Shown piece by piece: positions 43,594 to 52,762 of a DNA stretch of 64,000 bases. This DNA is from an uncultured Odoribacter sp. (GTDB lineage Bacteria; Bacteroidota; Bacteroidia; Bacteroidales; Marinifilaceae): contig CAJTPD010000001.1 in NCBI GenBank assembly GCA_910578105.1, forward strand, positions 248,001 to 312,000, in the 5' to 3' direction. The stretch's first letter is position 1, and the number at the start of each line of letters is the position of its first letter. The notes under the pieces are model-generated. The model had not been told where the DNA came from and ran no database searches. It saw nothing but the letters and a program-made list of their open reading frames with translations. The position numbers and the translations under genes are program-made.

Positions 43594-44802
43594 ATGTTGA
43601 ATGTTAATCAATTTATATCCGCGCATATTACCGGGAGGAACCGAAGCATGTTTGTTGACGATATTGAGGCGAACCGGAATATATTGGAAAAAGAAATAGA
43701 GGGACGTAGTGTTTTGGTGATTGGAGGAGCCGGAACAATCGGGTCGTCCTATATCCGTGCCATACTTCCTTTTCGTCCGTCTAAATTGGTTGTGGTGGAT
43801 ATCAATGAAAACGGTTTGACGGAATTGACCCGGGATTTACGTTCTACATACGGGATGTGTGTGCCGGAAGAATACCATACTTATCCGCTTAGTTTTGCCG
43901 ATCCTATTTTTGAAAAAATTTTCCGGGCGGCAAAAGGATTTGATATTGTTGCTAATTTTTCTGCGCATAAACATGTGCGTAGTGAGAAAGATGTCTATTC
44001 GGTACAGGCGTTGATTGAAAATAATGTGCTGAAGGCAAGAAAATTACTTGATTTATTGTCTGAATTTCCACCCCGGCATTTTTTCTGTGTTTCTACGGAC
44101 AAGGCTGCAAATCCGGTGAATATCATGGGGGCCAGCAAGAAAATTATGGAAGATATGATCATGGCATATTCTGACAGGTTTAAGATTTCAACGGCTCGTT
44201 TTGCGAATGTGGCTTTTTCAAACGGAAGTTTATTGGCTGGTTTTATTGACCGTTTGATGAAGCGTCAGCCATTGAGTGCCCCGAATGATGTGAAGCGTTA
44301 TTTTGTGTCACCGGATGAAAGCGGGCAGATTTGTATGTTAGCTTGTATATTAGGTCAGAATCGGGAAATCTTTTTTCCAAAATTGGGCGAGGAGCAAATG
44401 ATGACATTTTCTTCAATTGCTGATCAGTTTTTGAATAGTCTGGGGTATGAGATAAAATATTGTTCCAGTGAAGAAGAAGCCCGGAGATTTGCTGCTGAGA
44501 TGCCTGCAGAGAGCAATATTTATCCGGTGTACTATTTTGTTTCGGATACAACCGGCGAAAAGAGTTTTGAAGAATTTTATGTACAGGGGGAACAAACTAA
44601 TATGTTCCGTTTTCAATCGTTGGGAGTTATTGAAAACATAAAGGCCCGGCCCGGAAGTGAACTGGAAGGTTTTCTGAATAAGTTAGAAACTGTTTTGTGT
44701 AAGGCTGAATCGGAAAAAGCAGATATTGTCTGTACGATAAAAGAGTTTATTCCGAATTTTGAACATGTTGAAAAGGGAAAAAATCTGGATCAGAAAATGT
44801 AA
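43594..44802 (+). CDS. CapD/FlaA1-type UDP-HexNAc 4,6-dehydratase, soluble
   Basis: 402 residues without the N-terminal membrane segments of long CapD proteins. Rossmann motif G-G-A-G-T-I-G-S; active site S-T-D-K-A-A-N-P-V-N with M-G-A-S-K-K (M-x3-K in place of Y-x3-K, as in the FlaA1/PglF group). The C-terminal quarter (about 330-402) is a helical tail rich in Glu and Lys. It should make UDP-4-keto-6-deoxy-HexNAc for the reductase at 41.9 kb. fkp begins 11 bases later. Confidence 0.87.
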   Translation: MLNVNQFISAHITGRNRSMFVDDIEANRNILEKEIEGRSVLVIGGAGTIGSSYIRAILPFRPSKLVVVDINENGLTELTRDLRSTYGMCVPEEYHTYPLSFADPIFEKIFRAAKGFDIVANFSAHKHVRSEKDVYSVQALIENNVLKARKLLDLLSEFPPRHFFCVSTDKAANPVNIMGASKKIMEDMIMAYSDRFKISTARFANVAFSNGSLLAGFIDRLMKRQPLSAPNDVKRYFVSPDESGQICMLACILGQNREIFFPKLGEEQMMTFSSIADQFLNSLGYEIKYCSSEEEARRFAAEMPAESNIYPVYYFVSDTTGEKSFEEFYVQGEQTNMFRFQSLGVIENIKARPGSELEGFLNKLETVLCKAESEKADIVCTIKEFIPNFEHVEKGKNLDQKM

Positions 44803-44813
44803 TTGTTTTTAAT

Positions 44814-47672
44814 ATGCGTATTTTATTATCCCTCCCGCCGAATTTGGTGGGAGATTTTCATACTTTAGAGCAGGTATCGGAGCAGGAGTATTTTTGTACC
44901 TCTGATCCGACGGGGATTAAGTTGGGGTCCGGAGGGGGAACAACTTGGTTGTTGGAAGAATGTTACCGGGAGGAGTCTGACGAAGTGTCGTTTGGTAGTT
45001 GGCTGAAAAAGGAGAAGCGTATATTACTCCATGCTGGCGGTCAGAGCCGGCGTTTGCCGGGGTATGCTCCGTCGGGTAAGATTTTGACGCCGATACCGGT
45101 ATTCCGATGGGAACGCGGTCAGCGATTAGGGCAAAATTTGCTGGAATTGCAGTTGCCGTTGTACCGGAAAATCATGGAAAAAGCACCGGAGGGCCTGCAT
45201 ACTCTGATTGCCAGCGGAGATGTGTATATCCGTGCGACAGAACGGTTGCAGGAGATTCCGGAAGCGGATGTTGTATGTTATGGTTTGTGGACAGAACCAC
45301 AGTTGGCAAAGAACCACGGGGTTTTTGTGTTTCACCGCGATACTCCCGGACAATTGGAGTTTATGTTGCAAAAACCTGCTTTGGAGACGTTGGGAGAATT
45401 GGCTTCCACTCATCTGTACATGATGGATATCGGAATTTGGCTGTTGAGTGACCGGGCTGTTGAGTTGTTGGTGAAACGTTCGAAAAATGCGGAAGGAGAT
45501 TTACGGAATTATGATTTGTACGCTGAGTTTGGGTTGGCTTTGGGGGAAAATCCCCGGATTCTGGATCGGGAATTAAATGATTTATCTGTAGCTGTATTGC
45601 CTTTGCCCGGGGGGGAGTTTTATCATTATGGCACTAGCCGGGAACTGATTTCTTCGACGTTGGCAGTTCAGAATCTGGTTAATGATCAGCGGGCAATCAT
45701 GCAACGAAAAATAAAGCCTCATCCGGCTATTTTTGTGCAGAATGCAATTGTGGATGTCCGGCTGGAAACTGGAAATGCCGAAGTGTGGATTGAAAATAGT
45801 CATGTGGGCAGGCACTGGTCGTTGGAACACCGGCATGTGATAACCGGAGTTCCTGTAAACGAATGGACGTTGCATTTACCTGCCGGTGTATGCATTGATG
45901 TTGTTCCTGTCGGAGAGGAGGAATATATTGCACGTCCTTATGGTTTTGGAGATTTATTCCGGGGGAAGGTCCGGGATGAAAAAACATTATTTTTGGAATG
46001 CCCTTTAGTGCAGTGGTTGCAGGAGCGTGGGATAAAACGGTTGTCGGCAGAGGAGTCCGGAAACTTTGGGGAGACAGATATACAAAGTGTTTCTCTTTTT
46101 CCGTTGTGTCATTCCGTTGAAGAATTGGGTATGGTATTGAGGTGGATGGTTTCGGAACCGGAGCTGGAAGCAGGTCGGCAAATCTGGGAAAAGGCAGAAC
46201 GCTGGTCTGCTGATCGTATTTCTGCGGAAGCCAATTTGCAGCGTTTGTTTGCACAACGCAGAAGGTATTGTACTCAAAACTGGCCGTTGCTTGCCCGGAA
46301 TTATGAGAAGAGTATATTTTATCAGTTGAATCTGGCGGATGCTGCCCGGGAGTTTGCTGAAAATAATATTGCATTGCCTGTGGAATTACCTGTGGGAGCT
46401 GCCTTGACGACTTGTATTCATGACCGGATGTTCCGTGCAAGGGTGAAGCAGTTGTCAAATAAAGAATACAAAAAGGAGGAAGAGGAAGCTTTCCGTTTGC
46501 TTCGGGAAGGAATCATTACTCCGGTAAAGCAAAAGAAAGTACAACCGGGAATATCCGTATATCAGGATCAGATTGTTTGGGGACGCAGTCCGGTACGTAT
46601 AGATTTGGCAGGGGGATGGACGGATACTCCTCCTTTTTGTTTGAATGCCGGAGGGAATGTGGTGAACTTGGCTGTTGAGCTGAACGGGCAGCCTCCTGTT
46701 CAGGTATATGTGAAATCATGCAGGGAGTACAGGATTATTTTGCGTTCCATTGATTTGGGTTCAACTGAAATATTGAGTAGTTATGAAGAACTGAGTGATT
46801 ATAATAAAGTGGGTTCTCCGTTTTCAATACCTAAAGCTGCCCTGGCACTGACGGGCTTTACTCCGGAATTTTCCGGAGAGACTTATCCGAACCTGGAGAG
46901 TCAGCTGAGGGCTTTGGGCGGAGGGATAGAGATTTCTCTTTTGGCTGCTATTCCTGCCGGTTCGGGGCTTGGTACCAGTTCTGTGTTAGCTGCTACTGTG
47001 CTTGGTGCGTTGTCGGATTTTTGCGGATTGAAATGGGATAAAAATGAAATATGCCGACGGACACTTGTTCTGGAACAGTTGCTGACTTCCGGAGGAGGAT
47101 GGCAAGATCAGTATGGCGGAGTTCTGCAGGGCGTAAAATTGTTGCAGACTCAACCGGGGTTTGAACAGGTTCCTTTGGTGAAGTGGTTGCCAGAGCATCT
47201 TTTTACGGATCCGGAGTACCAGAAATGTCACATTTTGTACTATACGGGAATTACACGTACTGCTAAAAATATTTTAGCGGAAATAGTCCGGGGGATGTTT
47301 TTGAATGAGACCCGGCATTTGCAGTTGTTGACGGAGATGAAAGAACATGCTTTGGAGGTATATGAAGTTATTCAACGGGGAGATTTTGCGGAATATGGCA
47401 GGTTGATTGGCCGTACCTGGATACAGAATCAGGCTTTGGACAATGGTTCAAATCCACCTGAAACAGAAGCTATTATCCGAAAAGTGCGAGATTATACATT
47501 GGGACATAAATTGCCCGGAGCCGGTGGTGGCGGTTATTTGTATATGGTTGCCAAGGAGCCTGAGGCTGCTATGCGCATCAGAAATATTTTATCTGCGAAT
47601 CCTCCGAATAACAAAGCCAGGTTTGTTGAAATGGGATTGTCCGGCAAAGGATTACAGGTGAGCAGAAGCTAA
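44814..47672 (+). CDS. fkp: Bifunctional fucokinase/fucose-1-phosphate guanylyltransferase
   Basis: 952 residues, nearly the length of B. fragilis Fkp. N-terminal guanylyltransferase half with H-A-G-G-Q-S-R-R-L-P-G-Y and S-G-K-I-L-T-P, a left-handed-helix-like middle, and a C-terminal GHMP kinase: R-S-P-V-R-I-D-L-A-G-G-W-T-D-T, P-A-G-S-G-L-G-T-S-S (ATP loop) and L-P-G-A-G-G-G-G-Y. It makes GDP-L-fucose from free L-fucose in two steps. In B. fragilis it fucosylates capsules and glycoproteins. Being inside the locus suggests fucose in this polymer, but it may serve the whole cell. Confidence 0.96.
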   Translation: MRILLSLPPNLVGDFHTLEQVSEQEYFCTSDPTGIKLGSGGGTTWLLEECYREESDEVSFGSWLKKEKRILLHAGGQSRRLPGYAPSGKILTPIPVFRWERGQRLGQNLLELQLPLYRKIMEKAPEGLHTLIASGDVYIRATERLQEIPEADVVCYGLWTEPQLAKNHGVFVFHRDTPGQLEFMLQKPALETLGELASTHLYMMDIGIWLLSDRAVELLVKRSKNAEGDLRNYDLYAEFGLALGENPRILDRELNDLSVAVLPLPGGEFYHYGTSRELISSTLAVQNLVNDQRAIMQRKIKPHPAIFVQNAIVDVRLETGNAEVWIENSHVGRHWSLEHRHVITGVPVNEWTLHLPAGVCIDVVPVGEEEYIARPYGFGDLFRGKVRDEKTLFLECPLVQWLQERGIKRLSAEESGNFGETDIQSVSLFPLCHSVEELGMVLRWMVSEPELEAGRQIWEKAERWSADRISAEANLQRLFAQRRRYCTQNWPLLARNYEKSIFYQLNLADAAREFAENNIALPVELPVGAALTTCIHDRMFRARVKQLSNKEYKKEEEEAFRLLREGIITPVKQKKVQPGISVYQDQIVWGRSPVRIDLAGGWTDTPPFCLNAGGNVVNLAVELNGQPPVQVYVKSCREYRIILRSIDLGSTEILSSYEELSDYNKVGSPFSIPKAALALTGFTPEFSGETYPNLESQLRALGGGIEISLLAAIPAGSGLGTSSVLAATVLGALSDFCGLKWDKNEICRRTLVLEQLLTSGGGWQDQYGGVLQGVKLLQTQPGFEQVPLVKWLPEHLFTDPEYQKCHILYYTGITRTAKNILAEIVRGMFLNETRHLQLLTEMKEHALEVYEVIQRGDFAEYGRLIGRTWIQNQALDNGSNPPETEAIIRKVRDYTLGHKLPGAGGGGYLYMVAKEPEAAMRIRNILSANPPNNKARFVEMGLSGKGLQVSRS

Positions 47673-47754
47673 AGGCAAAGAGGCTCCGGAATCCTGATGT
47701 GGATTTCGGCATATGGGGTAAATTGAAAAGATAAGTGGTCTTTGGCCGGATGAA

Positions 47755-47832
47755 AGAAGTCTTTCAGACTTCTGATTGGCGGACTAAAGTTCTGATAAAT
47801 TCAATACAATCAGGGACTTTAGTCCGCCAATC
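47755..47832. repeat. Paired inverted repeats downstream of fkp
   Basis: An 8-bp perfect hairpin AGAAGTCT-TTC-AGACTTCT (47755-47773) is joined to a larger inverted repeat: 17-base arms GATTGGCGGACTAAAGT (47774-47790) and ACTTTAGTCCGCCAATC (47816-47832), perfect complements, with CTGAT/ATCAG pairing further inside the loop. No T tract follows, so it is not a standard terminator. It may be a miniature mobile or REP-like element, or a processed RNA structure. Confidence 0.8.
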
Positions 47833-48030
47833 CATTTATGCCAAGTGGTTTCTGAAAGAAATGCTGAGTTTCGAAGAGGTAAACAATTTACTTTTTATAC
47901 ACTTTCATCTGATGAAGCGGACTTTTGAAAGTTTTTTATACCGGATATGCCGGGAATAAATAAAATGGCCTGAAAATAAAGGAGAAGTTAAGGTATGTAG
48001 AATTTTATAACTTTTTTAAAGGATAAAATA
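47833..48030. other. Gene-free stretch between the inverted repeat and the second promoter
   Basis: Part of a 425-base gap between fkp and the WecA-like gene. A frame at 47735-47959 crosses the inverted repeat and has no recognisable content, so I do not treat it as a gene. Nothing else is seen before the promoter at 48031. Confidence 0.5.
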
Positions 48031-48060
48031 TTTGTAGTTCTGTAAAAGTGTGTATTTTTG
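48031..48060 (+). promoter_or_regulatory. Strong consensus promoter for the WecA-rfb unit
   Basis: TTTG (48031-48034), an 18-base spacer and TATTTTTG (48053-48060) match the Bacteroidetes -33/-7 elements exactly. A start near 48067 gives a leader of about 30 bases to ATG 48098. Best promoter in the window. Confidence 0.75.
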
Positions 48061-48097
48061 CGAAAAGAAGAGATAATCACTATTGATTGCAATATTT

Positions 48098-49183
48098 ATG
48101 ATGCTTAATTTATTTGCAGACGATTGGAGGCTGGTTTTGTCAATGGTATTGGCATTGGTGATTGGATGGAATATCCGGATTCCGGTGTTTAAAATGGCAA
48201 TACTGAAAAATTTTGTTGACAAGCCTAATAAACGGTCTTCCCACACAGGTTGTGTTCCCAATATTGGGGGAATTGTTGTGTTTTTAGCATTTTTATGTTC
48301 TTTTTTACTTTTTGCACGCTTTAGTGTGGTTCCTGAATTTCAATATGTCATTTTGGGGGCAGTTCTGATTTTTTTGATAGGTATTTATGATGATTTGCTG
48401 GAAATTTCTCCCCGGAAAAAAGTGAAAGGGGAGATGTTAGGTATATTGGTGCTGATTGTGGGGGGAGGTTTTTATCTGGATACTCTTCACGGTTTTCTGG
48501 GATTGTATGAAATCAGTCCTTGGGTGGGAGTTCCTTTGACTTTTGTCGGTTTGTTGGGACTGATTAATGCAATTAATCTGATAGACGGGATAGACGGTTT
48601 GTGCTCGGGAATGGTTTTGATGGATTGTTTATTTTTCGGATTATGGTTTTTCGGATGCGGGCAGATAGAATATGCTTTGTTATGCGGAGTGTTGTCTGCT
48701 TCTATTCTGCCTTTCTTTTTTATCAATTTATTTGGTAAACGCTCTAAGATGTTTATGGGGGATTCGGGTGCTTTGATGGTAGGATTTCTGCTGGGTGTTT
48801 TGGCTATTAAATTTTGTGAGACGGATTTGTATGCACAGGGGATTTGCAAGGTTGATGCTGCTCCGGGTGTAGTATTTTGTGTTTTGGCTATTCCTGTGTT
48901 GGATACTTTGCGGTTGTTTGCTGCCCGTTGGATGCGGGGAGATTCACCTTTTGCTCCGGATAAACGGCATTTGCATCATAAATTGCTGACGATATATGGC
49001 GGGATACACCGGAAAGCTACTTTTACAATTCTGATGTTGAATTTGATATTTATAGTATTGGGGATTGTTGGACGTAATTGGTCCAATGAGGTGTTGATCG
49101 TGTCATCTGTACTTCTGTTTTCAGGGGTATTTTATGTAATAAACCGGCTTGCCAGGCAAAAAGCAGAAAAAGTTAACAGGTAA
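48098..49183 (+). CDS. WecA/MraY-like undecaprenyl-phosphate sugar-1-phosphate transferase
   Basis: About 361 residues with ten or eleven membrane helices. ATG 48098 (or 48101) is preferred over TTG 48083. Conserved cytoplasmic motifs: Y-D-D-L-L-E-I (Mg-binding DD), N-L-I-D-G-I-D-G-L, F-M-G-D-S-G-A-L-M-V-G and H-L-H-H-K. Enzymes of this group move GlcNAc-1-P or a similar sugar phosphate to undecaprenyl phosphate. It is the second initiating transferase of the locus; the first (42864) is a different, monotopic family. It heads the unit that includes the rhamnose genes. Confidence 0.9.
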   Translation: MMLNLFADDWRLVLSMVLALVIGWNIRIPVFKMAILKNFVDKPNKRSSHTGCVPNIGGIVVFLAFLCSFLLFARFSVVPEFQYVILGAVLIFLIGIYDDLLEISPRKKVKGEMLGILVLIVGGGFYLDTLHGFLGLYEISPWVGVPLTFVGLLGLINAINLIDGIDGLCSGMVLMDCLFFGLWFFGCGQIEYALLCGVLSASILPFFFINLFGKRSKMFMGDSGALMVGFLLGVLAIKFCETDLYAQGICKVDAAPGVVFCVLAIPVLDTLRLFAARWMRGDSPFAPDKRHLHHKLLTIYGGIHRKATFTILMLNLIFIVLGIVGRNWSNEVLIVSSVLLFSGVFYVINRLARQKAEKVNR

Positions 49184-49236
49184 TATTTTGCCGGCTCTTT
49201 GGTTTTTATTTCTGAATCTGAATAAATTTTGAATCT

Positions 49237-50109
49237 ATGAAAGGAATTGTACTGGCCGGTGGTTCAGGAACCCGTTTATATCCGATTACAAAAGGGGTAT
49301 CCAAACAGTTGTTACCGATTTATGATAAACCGATGGTTTATTATCCGTTGTCTGTTTTGATGTTAGCAGGAATCCGTGAAATATTGATTATATCTACTCC
49401 TCAGGATTTGCCCGGTTTCCAGCGTTTGCTGGGTGATGGGACGGATTACGGGGTAAATTTTACGTATGCTGTGCAACCAAGCCCGGATGGTTTGGCTCAG
49501 GCTTTTATCATCGGTAAAGAATTTATCGGTAATGATTCTGTTTGTCTGGTTTTGGGGGATAATATTTTTTACGGACAAAGCTTTTCCAGGATGCTGGCTG
49601 ATGCTGTGGCTACGGCAGATGCGGAGAATAAGGCGACGGTATTCGGATACTATGTGAACGATCCGGAGCGGTATGGGGTGGCTGAATTTGATGAAGCGGG
49701 AAATGTTTTGAGTATTGAAGAAAAACCGCAGCGGCCGAGATCCAATTATGCGGTGGTCGGGTTATATTTTTATCCCAATAAAGTAGTGGAAATTGCTGAA
49801 AATATTAAGCCATCAGACCGGGGAGAATTAGAGATTACTACTGTTAACCAGGAGTTTCTGAAAGACGGGGAGTTGAAAGTACAGTTATTGGGCCGGGGAT
49901 TTGCTTGGTTGGATACGGGTACGCACGATTCGTTGTCGGAGGCTTCAACATTTGTAGAAGTTATTGAAAAGAGGCAGGGATTGAAATTGGCTTGTTTGGA
50001 AGAAATTGCTTTTAAAAAGGGATGGATTGACCGTGACCGGTTGAGGGTTTTGGCAGCTCCTATGAAAAAAAACCAGTATGGACAATATCTTTTGAAATTA
50101 CTGGAATAA
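49237..50109 (+). CDS. rfbA: Glucose-1-phosphate thymidylyltransferase
   Basis: 290 residues. First step of dTDP-L-rhamnose synthesis: dTTP plus glucose-1-phosphate. N-terminal L-A-G-G-S-G-T-R-L-Y-P-I-T (nucleotide site), S-K-Q-L-L-P-I-Y-D-K-P-M, then P-D-G-L-A-Q-A-F and L-G-D-N-I-F-Y-G with the metal Asp. W-L-D-T-G-T-H and a C-terminal regulatory helix are as in RmlA. Order rfbA-rfbC-rfbD-rfbB follows. Confidence 0.97.
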   Translation: MKGIVLAGGSGTRLYPITKGVSKQLLPIYDKPMVYYPLSVLMLAGIREILIISTPQDLPGFQRLLGDGTDYGVNFTYAVQPSPDGLAQAFIIGKEFIGNDSVCLVLGDNIFYGQSFSRMLADAVATADAENKATVFGYYVNDPERYGVAEFDEAGNVLSIEEKPQRPRSNYAVVGLYFYPNKVVEIAENIKPSDRGELEITTVNQEFLKDGELKVQLLGRGFAWLDTGTHDSLSEASTFVEVIEKRQGLKLACLEEIAFKKGWIDRDRLRVLAAPMKKNQYGQYLLKLLE

Positions 50110-50136
50110 AAGCATAATTCAGTTAATATCGGAAGG

Positions 50137-50688
50137 ATGAAGTTAATAAAAACGACAATAGAAGGTGTTTTAATACTTGAACCACAGGTGTTTGGTGATG
50201 CCAGGGGATATTTTTTTGAAAGTTTTTCCCAACGTGTTTTTAATGAATTGGTAGGAAAGGTGGATTTTGTTCAGGATAACGAGTCGTGTTCGTCTTATGG
50301 GGTTGTCAGGGGGTTGCATTATCAATTGCCTCCATACACTCAGGCTAAGCTGGTGAGGGTGGTTAAAGGACGGGTGTTGGATGTGGCTGTGGATTTGAGA
50401 AAGGGTTCGGAAACTTTTGGAAAACATGTAGCGGTAGAACTTTCTGCAGAGAATAAGAAGCAATTTTTTATACCCAGGGGATTTGCCCACGGGTTTGCCG
50501 TGCTGAGTGAGGAAGCTATTTTTCAATATAAATGTGACCACTATTATGCTCCGGGGTATGAAGGGGGAATACGGTATGATGATCCTGTATTGAGAATTGA
50601 CTGGAAAATTCCCAGGGAAAAAATGGTATTGTCTGAGAAGGATTTGAAACATCAAGGGATGGAGAACGCATTTGTGTTTGATTATTAA
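50137..50688 (+). CDS. rfbC: dTDP-4-dehydrorhamnose 3,5-epimerase
   Basis: 183 residues, cupin fold. G-V-V-R-G-L-H-Y-Q carries the catalytic His; F-A-H-G-F-A-V-L and Y-K-C-D-H-Y-Y (conserved Tyr) complete the site. Third step of the rhamnose pathway. 27 bases behind rfbA. Confidence 0.96.
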   Translation: MKLIKTTIEGVLILEPQVFGDARGYFFESFSQRVFNELVGKVDFVQDNESCSSYGVVRGLHYQLPPYTQAKLVRVVKGRVLDVAVDLRKGSETFGKHVAVELSAENKKQFFIPRGFAHGFAVLSEEAIFQYKCDHYYAPGYEGGIRYDDPVLRIDWKIPREKMVLSEKDLKHQGMENAFVFDY

Positions 50689-50709
50689 GAACCCGGTAAT
50701 TTAATAACT

Positions 50710-51564
50710 ATGGCAAATATATTAGTGACCGGAGCAAACGGGCAATTGGGATGTGAACTGAGGAAAATAGGTTTTACGGCTTTAGATGAAGTTTTTTATA
50801 CAGATGTTGCAGACCTGGATATTACAGATTGTGCGGCTGTCGAACATTTTGTAAAAGAACATGAGATTGACACCATTATTAATTGTGCGGCTTATACTGC
50901 TGTGGATAAAGCGGAAGAGGAACCTGAAACGGCTGCAAAAATTAATACGGAGGCAGTGGCTAATTTGGCTGGTGTTGCTGCAAAAGAAGATTGTCTGCTG
51001 ATTCATATTTCAACGGATTATGTGTTTGATGGTAGCGGGGAAGTTCCTTATACGGAACGTGATAAAACTTGTCCGGTGAGTGTGTATGGCAGAACCAAAC
51101 TGGCTGGTGAACGGGCTATTTTGAAATCAGGTTGTTGTTATCTTATTATCCGGACAGCGTGGTTATACTCTGCTTATGGTAACAATTTTGTGAAAACAAT
51201 TTTACGTTTGGCTGGCGAACGTCCGGAAATTTCTGTGGTATCCGACCAGCTTGGGTCGCCGACTTATGCCGGAGATTTGGCTGAAGCTATTGTGGCTATT
51301 ATGGACCATGGTGACCGGACCGACCATGAAGGAATATATCATTTTAGTAATGAAGGAGTGTGTTCGTGGTATGATTTTGCTTGTGAGATAGTGAAGGCCG
51401 GACAGAAAGATTGTAAAATAATCCCTGTAACTACGGCAGAATATCCGACAAAGACCCGGCGGCCGGCTTATTCTGTTTTAGATAAAACGAAAATTAAGCG
51501 TATATTTGGTCTTGAAATTCCGGAATGGAAAGAGGCCCTGGGGAAAATGATGAGGGATTTGTAA
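50710..51564 (+). CDS. rfbD: dTDP-4-dehydrorhamnose reductase
   Basis: 284 residues, short-chain dehydrogenase: V-T-G-A-N-G-Q-L-G-C-E-L (NADPH), N-C-A-A-Y-T-A-V-D-K-A-E, S-T-D-Y-V-F-D-G and catalytic Y-G-R-T-K. Makes dTDP-L-rhamnose. 21 bases behind rfbC. Confidence 0.96.
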   Translation: MANILVTGANGQLGCELRKIGFTALDEVFYTDVADLDITDCAAVEHFVKEHEIDTIINCAAYTAVDKAEEEPETAAKINTEAVANLAGVAAKEDCLLIHISTDYVFDGSGEVPYTERDKTCPVSVYGRTKLAGERAILKSGCCYLIIRTAWLYSAYGNNFVKTILRLAGERPEISVVSDQLGSPTYAGDLAEAIVAIMDHGDRTDHEGIYHFSNEGVCSWYDFACEIVKAGQKDCKIIPVTTAEYPTKTRRPAYSVLDKTKIKRIFGLEIPEWKEALGKMMRDL

Positions 51565-51636
51565 AATGGTTGGTTGTGGTTGAGGTGTAAGGATGAGGAA
51601 ATAAAATTTATGAATGAAAGTAGTAATTTAAAGCAA

Positions 51637-52692
51637 ATGAAAAATATTCTGATAACAGGAGGTGCCGGGTTTATCGGTTCTCATCTGGTAAGGTTAATGG
51701 TAAATAAATATCCGGACTATCATATAGTTAATCTGGACAAGTTGACATATGCCGGCAATCTGGCTAATTTGAAAGATGTGGAAGATAAGCCGAATTATAC
51801 GTTTGTAAAAGCTGATATTTGTGATTTTGCGACTATTCGGGAGCTGATGAAGAAATATCGGATAGACGGTATTATTCATTTGGCTGCGGAAAGTCATGTA
51901 GACCGTTCCATCAGGGATCCTTTTGCTTTTGCCCATACGAATGTGTTGGGAACACTGAGTTTGCTGCAGGCTGCAAAATTGGCCTGGGAAGGAGATTTCG
52001 ATGATAAGTTGTTTTATCATGTATCTACCGATGAGGTATACGGTGCTCTGCAACCCGGTAAAGAATTGTTTACGGAGCAGACCAGGTATGATCCGCATTC
52101 TCCTTATTCGGCTTCGAAGGCTTCTTCCGACCATTTTGTAAGGGCGTATCATGATACTTACGGGCTACCGGTAAAAATTTCGAATTGTTCGAATAATTAC
52201 GGGGCTTATCAGTTTCCTGAAAAGTTAATCCCGCTGTTTATTAATAATATCCGTCATAACAGGTCGTTACCGGTTTATGGAAAAGGTGAGAATGTCCGGG
52301 ATTGGTTGTACGTAGAAGATCATGCGCGGGCTATTGATTTGATTTTCCATAAAGGGGAAACCGGAGTTACTTATAATATCGGTGGATTTAATGAATGGAG
52401 GAATATTGATTTAATCAGAGTGCTGATTAAGGTAACAGATCGTTTGTTAGGTCGTGCGGAAGGTGCTTCGGAGCATTTGATTACTTATGTTACCGACCGT
52501 GCAGGACATGATTTGCGTTATGCAATTGATTCTACCAAATTGAAAAATGAACTGGGCTGGGAGCCTTCGTTGCAATTTGAAGAGGGGATTGAAAAAACGG
52601 TGAAATGGTATCTGGAGAATCAGGAATGGCTGGACCAGGTAACAAGCGGGGAGTACCAGAAATATTATGAGAAGATGTATAGGAAGGAATAA
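51637..52692 (+). CDS. rfbB: dTDP-glucose 4,6-dehydratase
   Basis: About 351 residues. I chose ATG 51637, which begins M-K-N-I-L-I-T-G-G-A-G-F-I-G-S-H, the usual start; ATG 51610 and TTG 51574 are in frame and add 9 and 21 residues. Motifs: G-G-A-G-F-I-G-S-H, H-L-A-A-E-S-H-V-D-R-S, S-T-D-E-V-Y-G and Y-S-A-S-K. Second step of the rhamnose pathway though last in gene order. It ends the locus as I read it; the next gene is an unrelated ABC-F protein 70 bases on. Confidence 0.95.
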   Translation: MKNILITGGAGFIGSHLVRLMVNKYPDYHIVNLDKLTYAGNLANLKDVEDKPNYTFVKADICDFATIRELMKKYRIDGIIHLAAESHVDRSIRDPFAFAHTNVLGTLSLLQAAKLAWEGDFDDKLFYHVSTDEVYGALQPGKELFTEQTRYDPHSPYSASKASSDHFVRAYHDTYGLPVKISNCSNNYGAYQFPEKLIPLFINNIRHNRSLPVYGKGENVRDWLYVEDHARAIDLIFHKGETGVTYNIGGFNEWRNIDLIRVLIKVTDRLLGRAEGASEHLITYVTDRAGHDLRYAIDSTKLKNELGWEPSLQFEEGIEKTVKWYLENQEWLDQVTSGEYQKYYEKMYRKE

Positions 52693-52762
52693 AGCTTGTA
52701 AAGTAATGAGGTTTATAGGGGGATTGCGGGGGTATTAATTAAAAAAGAAGAAATATTAAAGA

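Noticed and set aside
47735..47959. 74-codon open frame in the gap after fkp
   Set aside because: It crosses the perfect inverted repeat, has no recognisable family content and no clear start signal. More likely chance.
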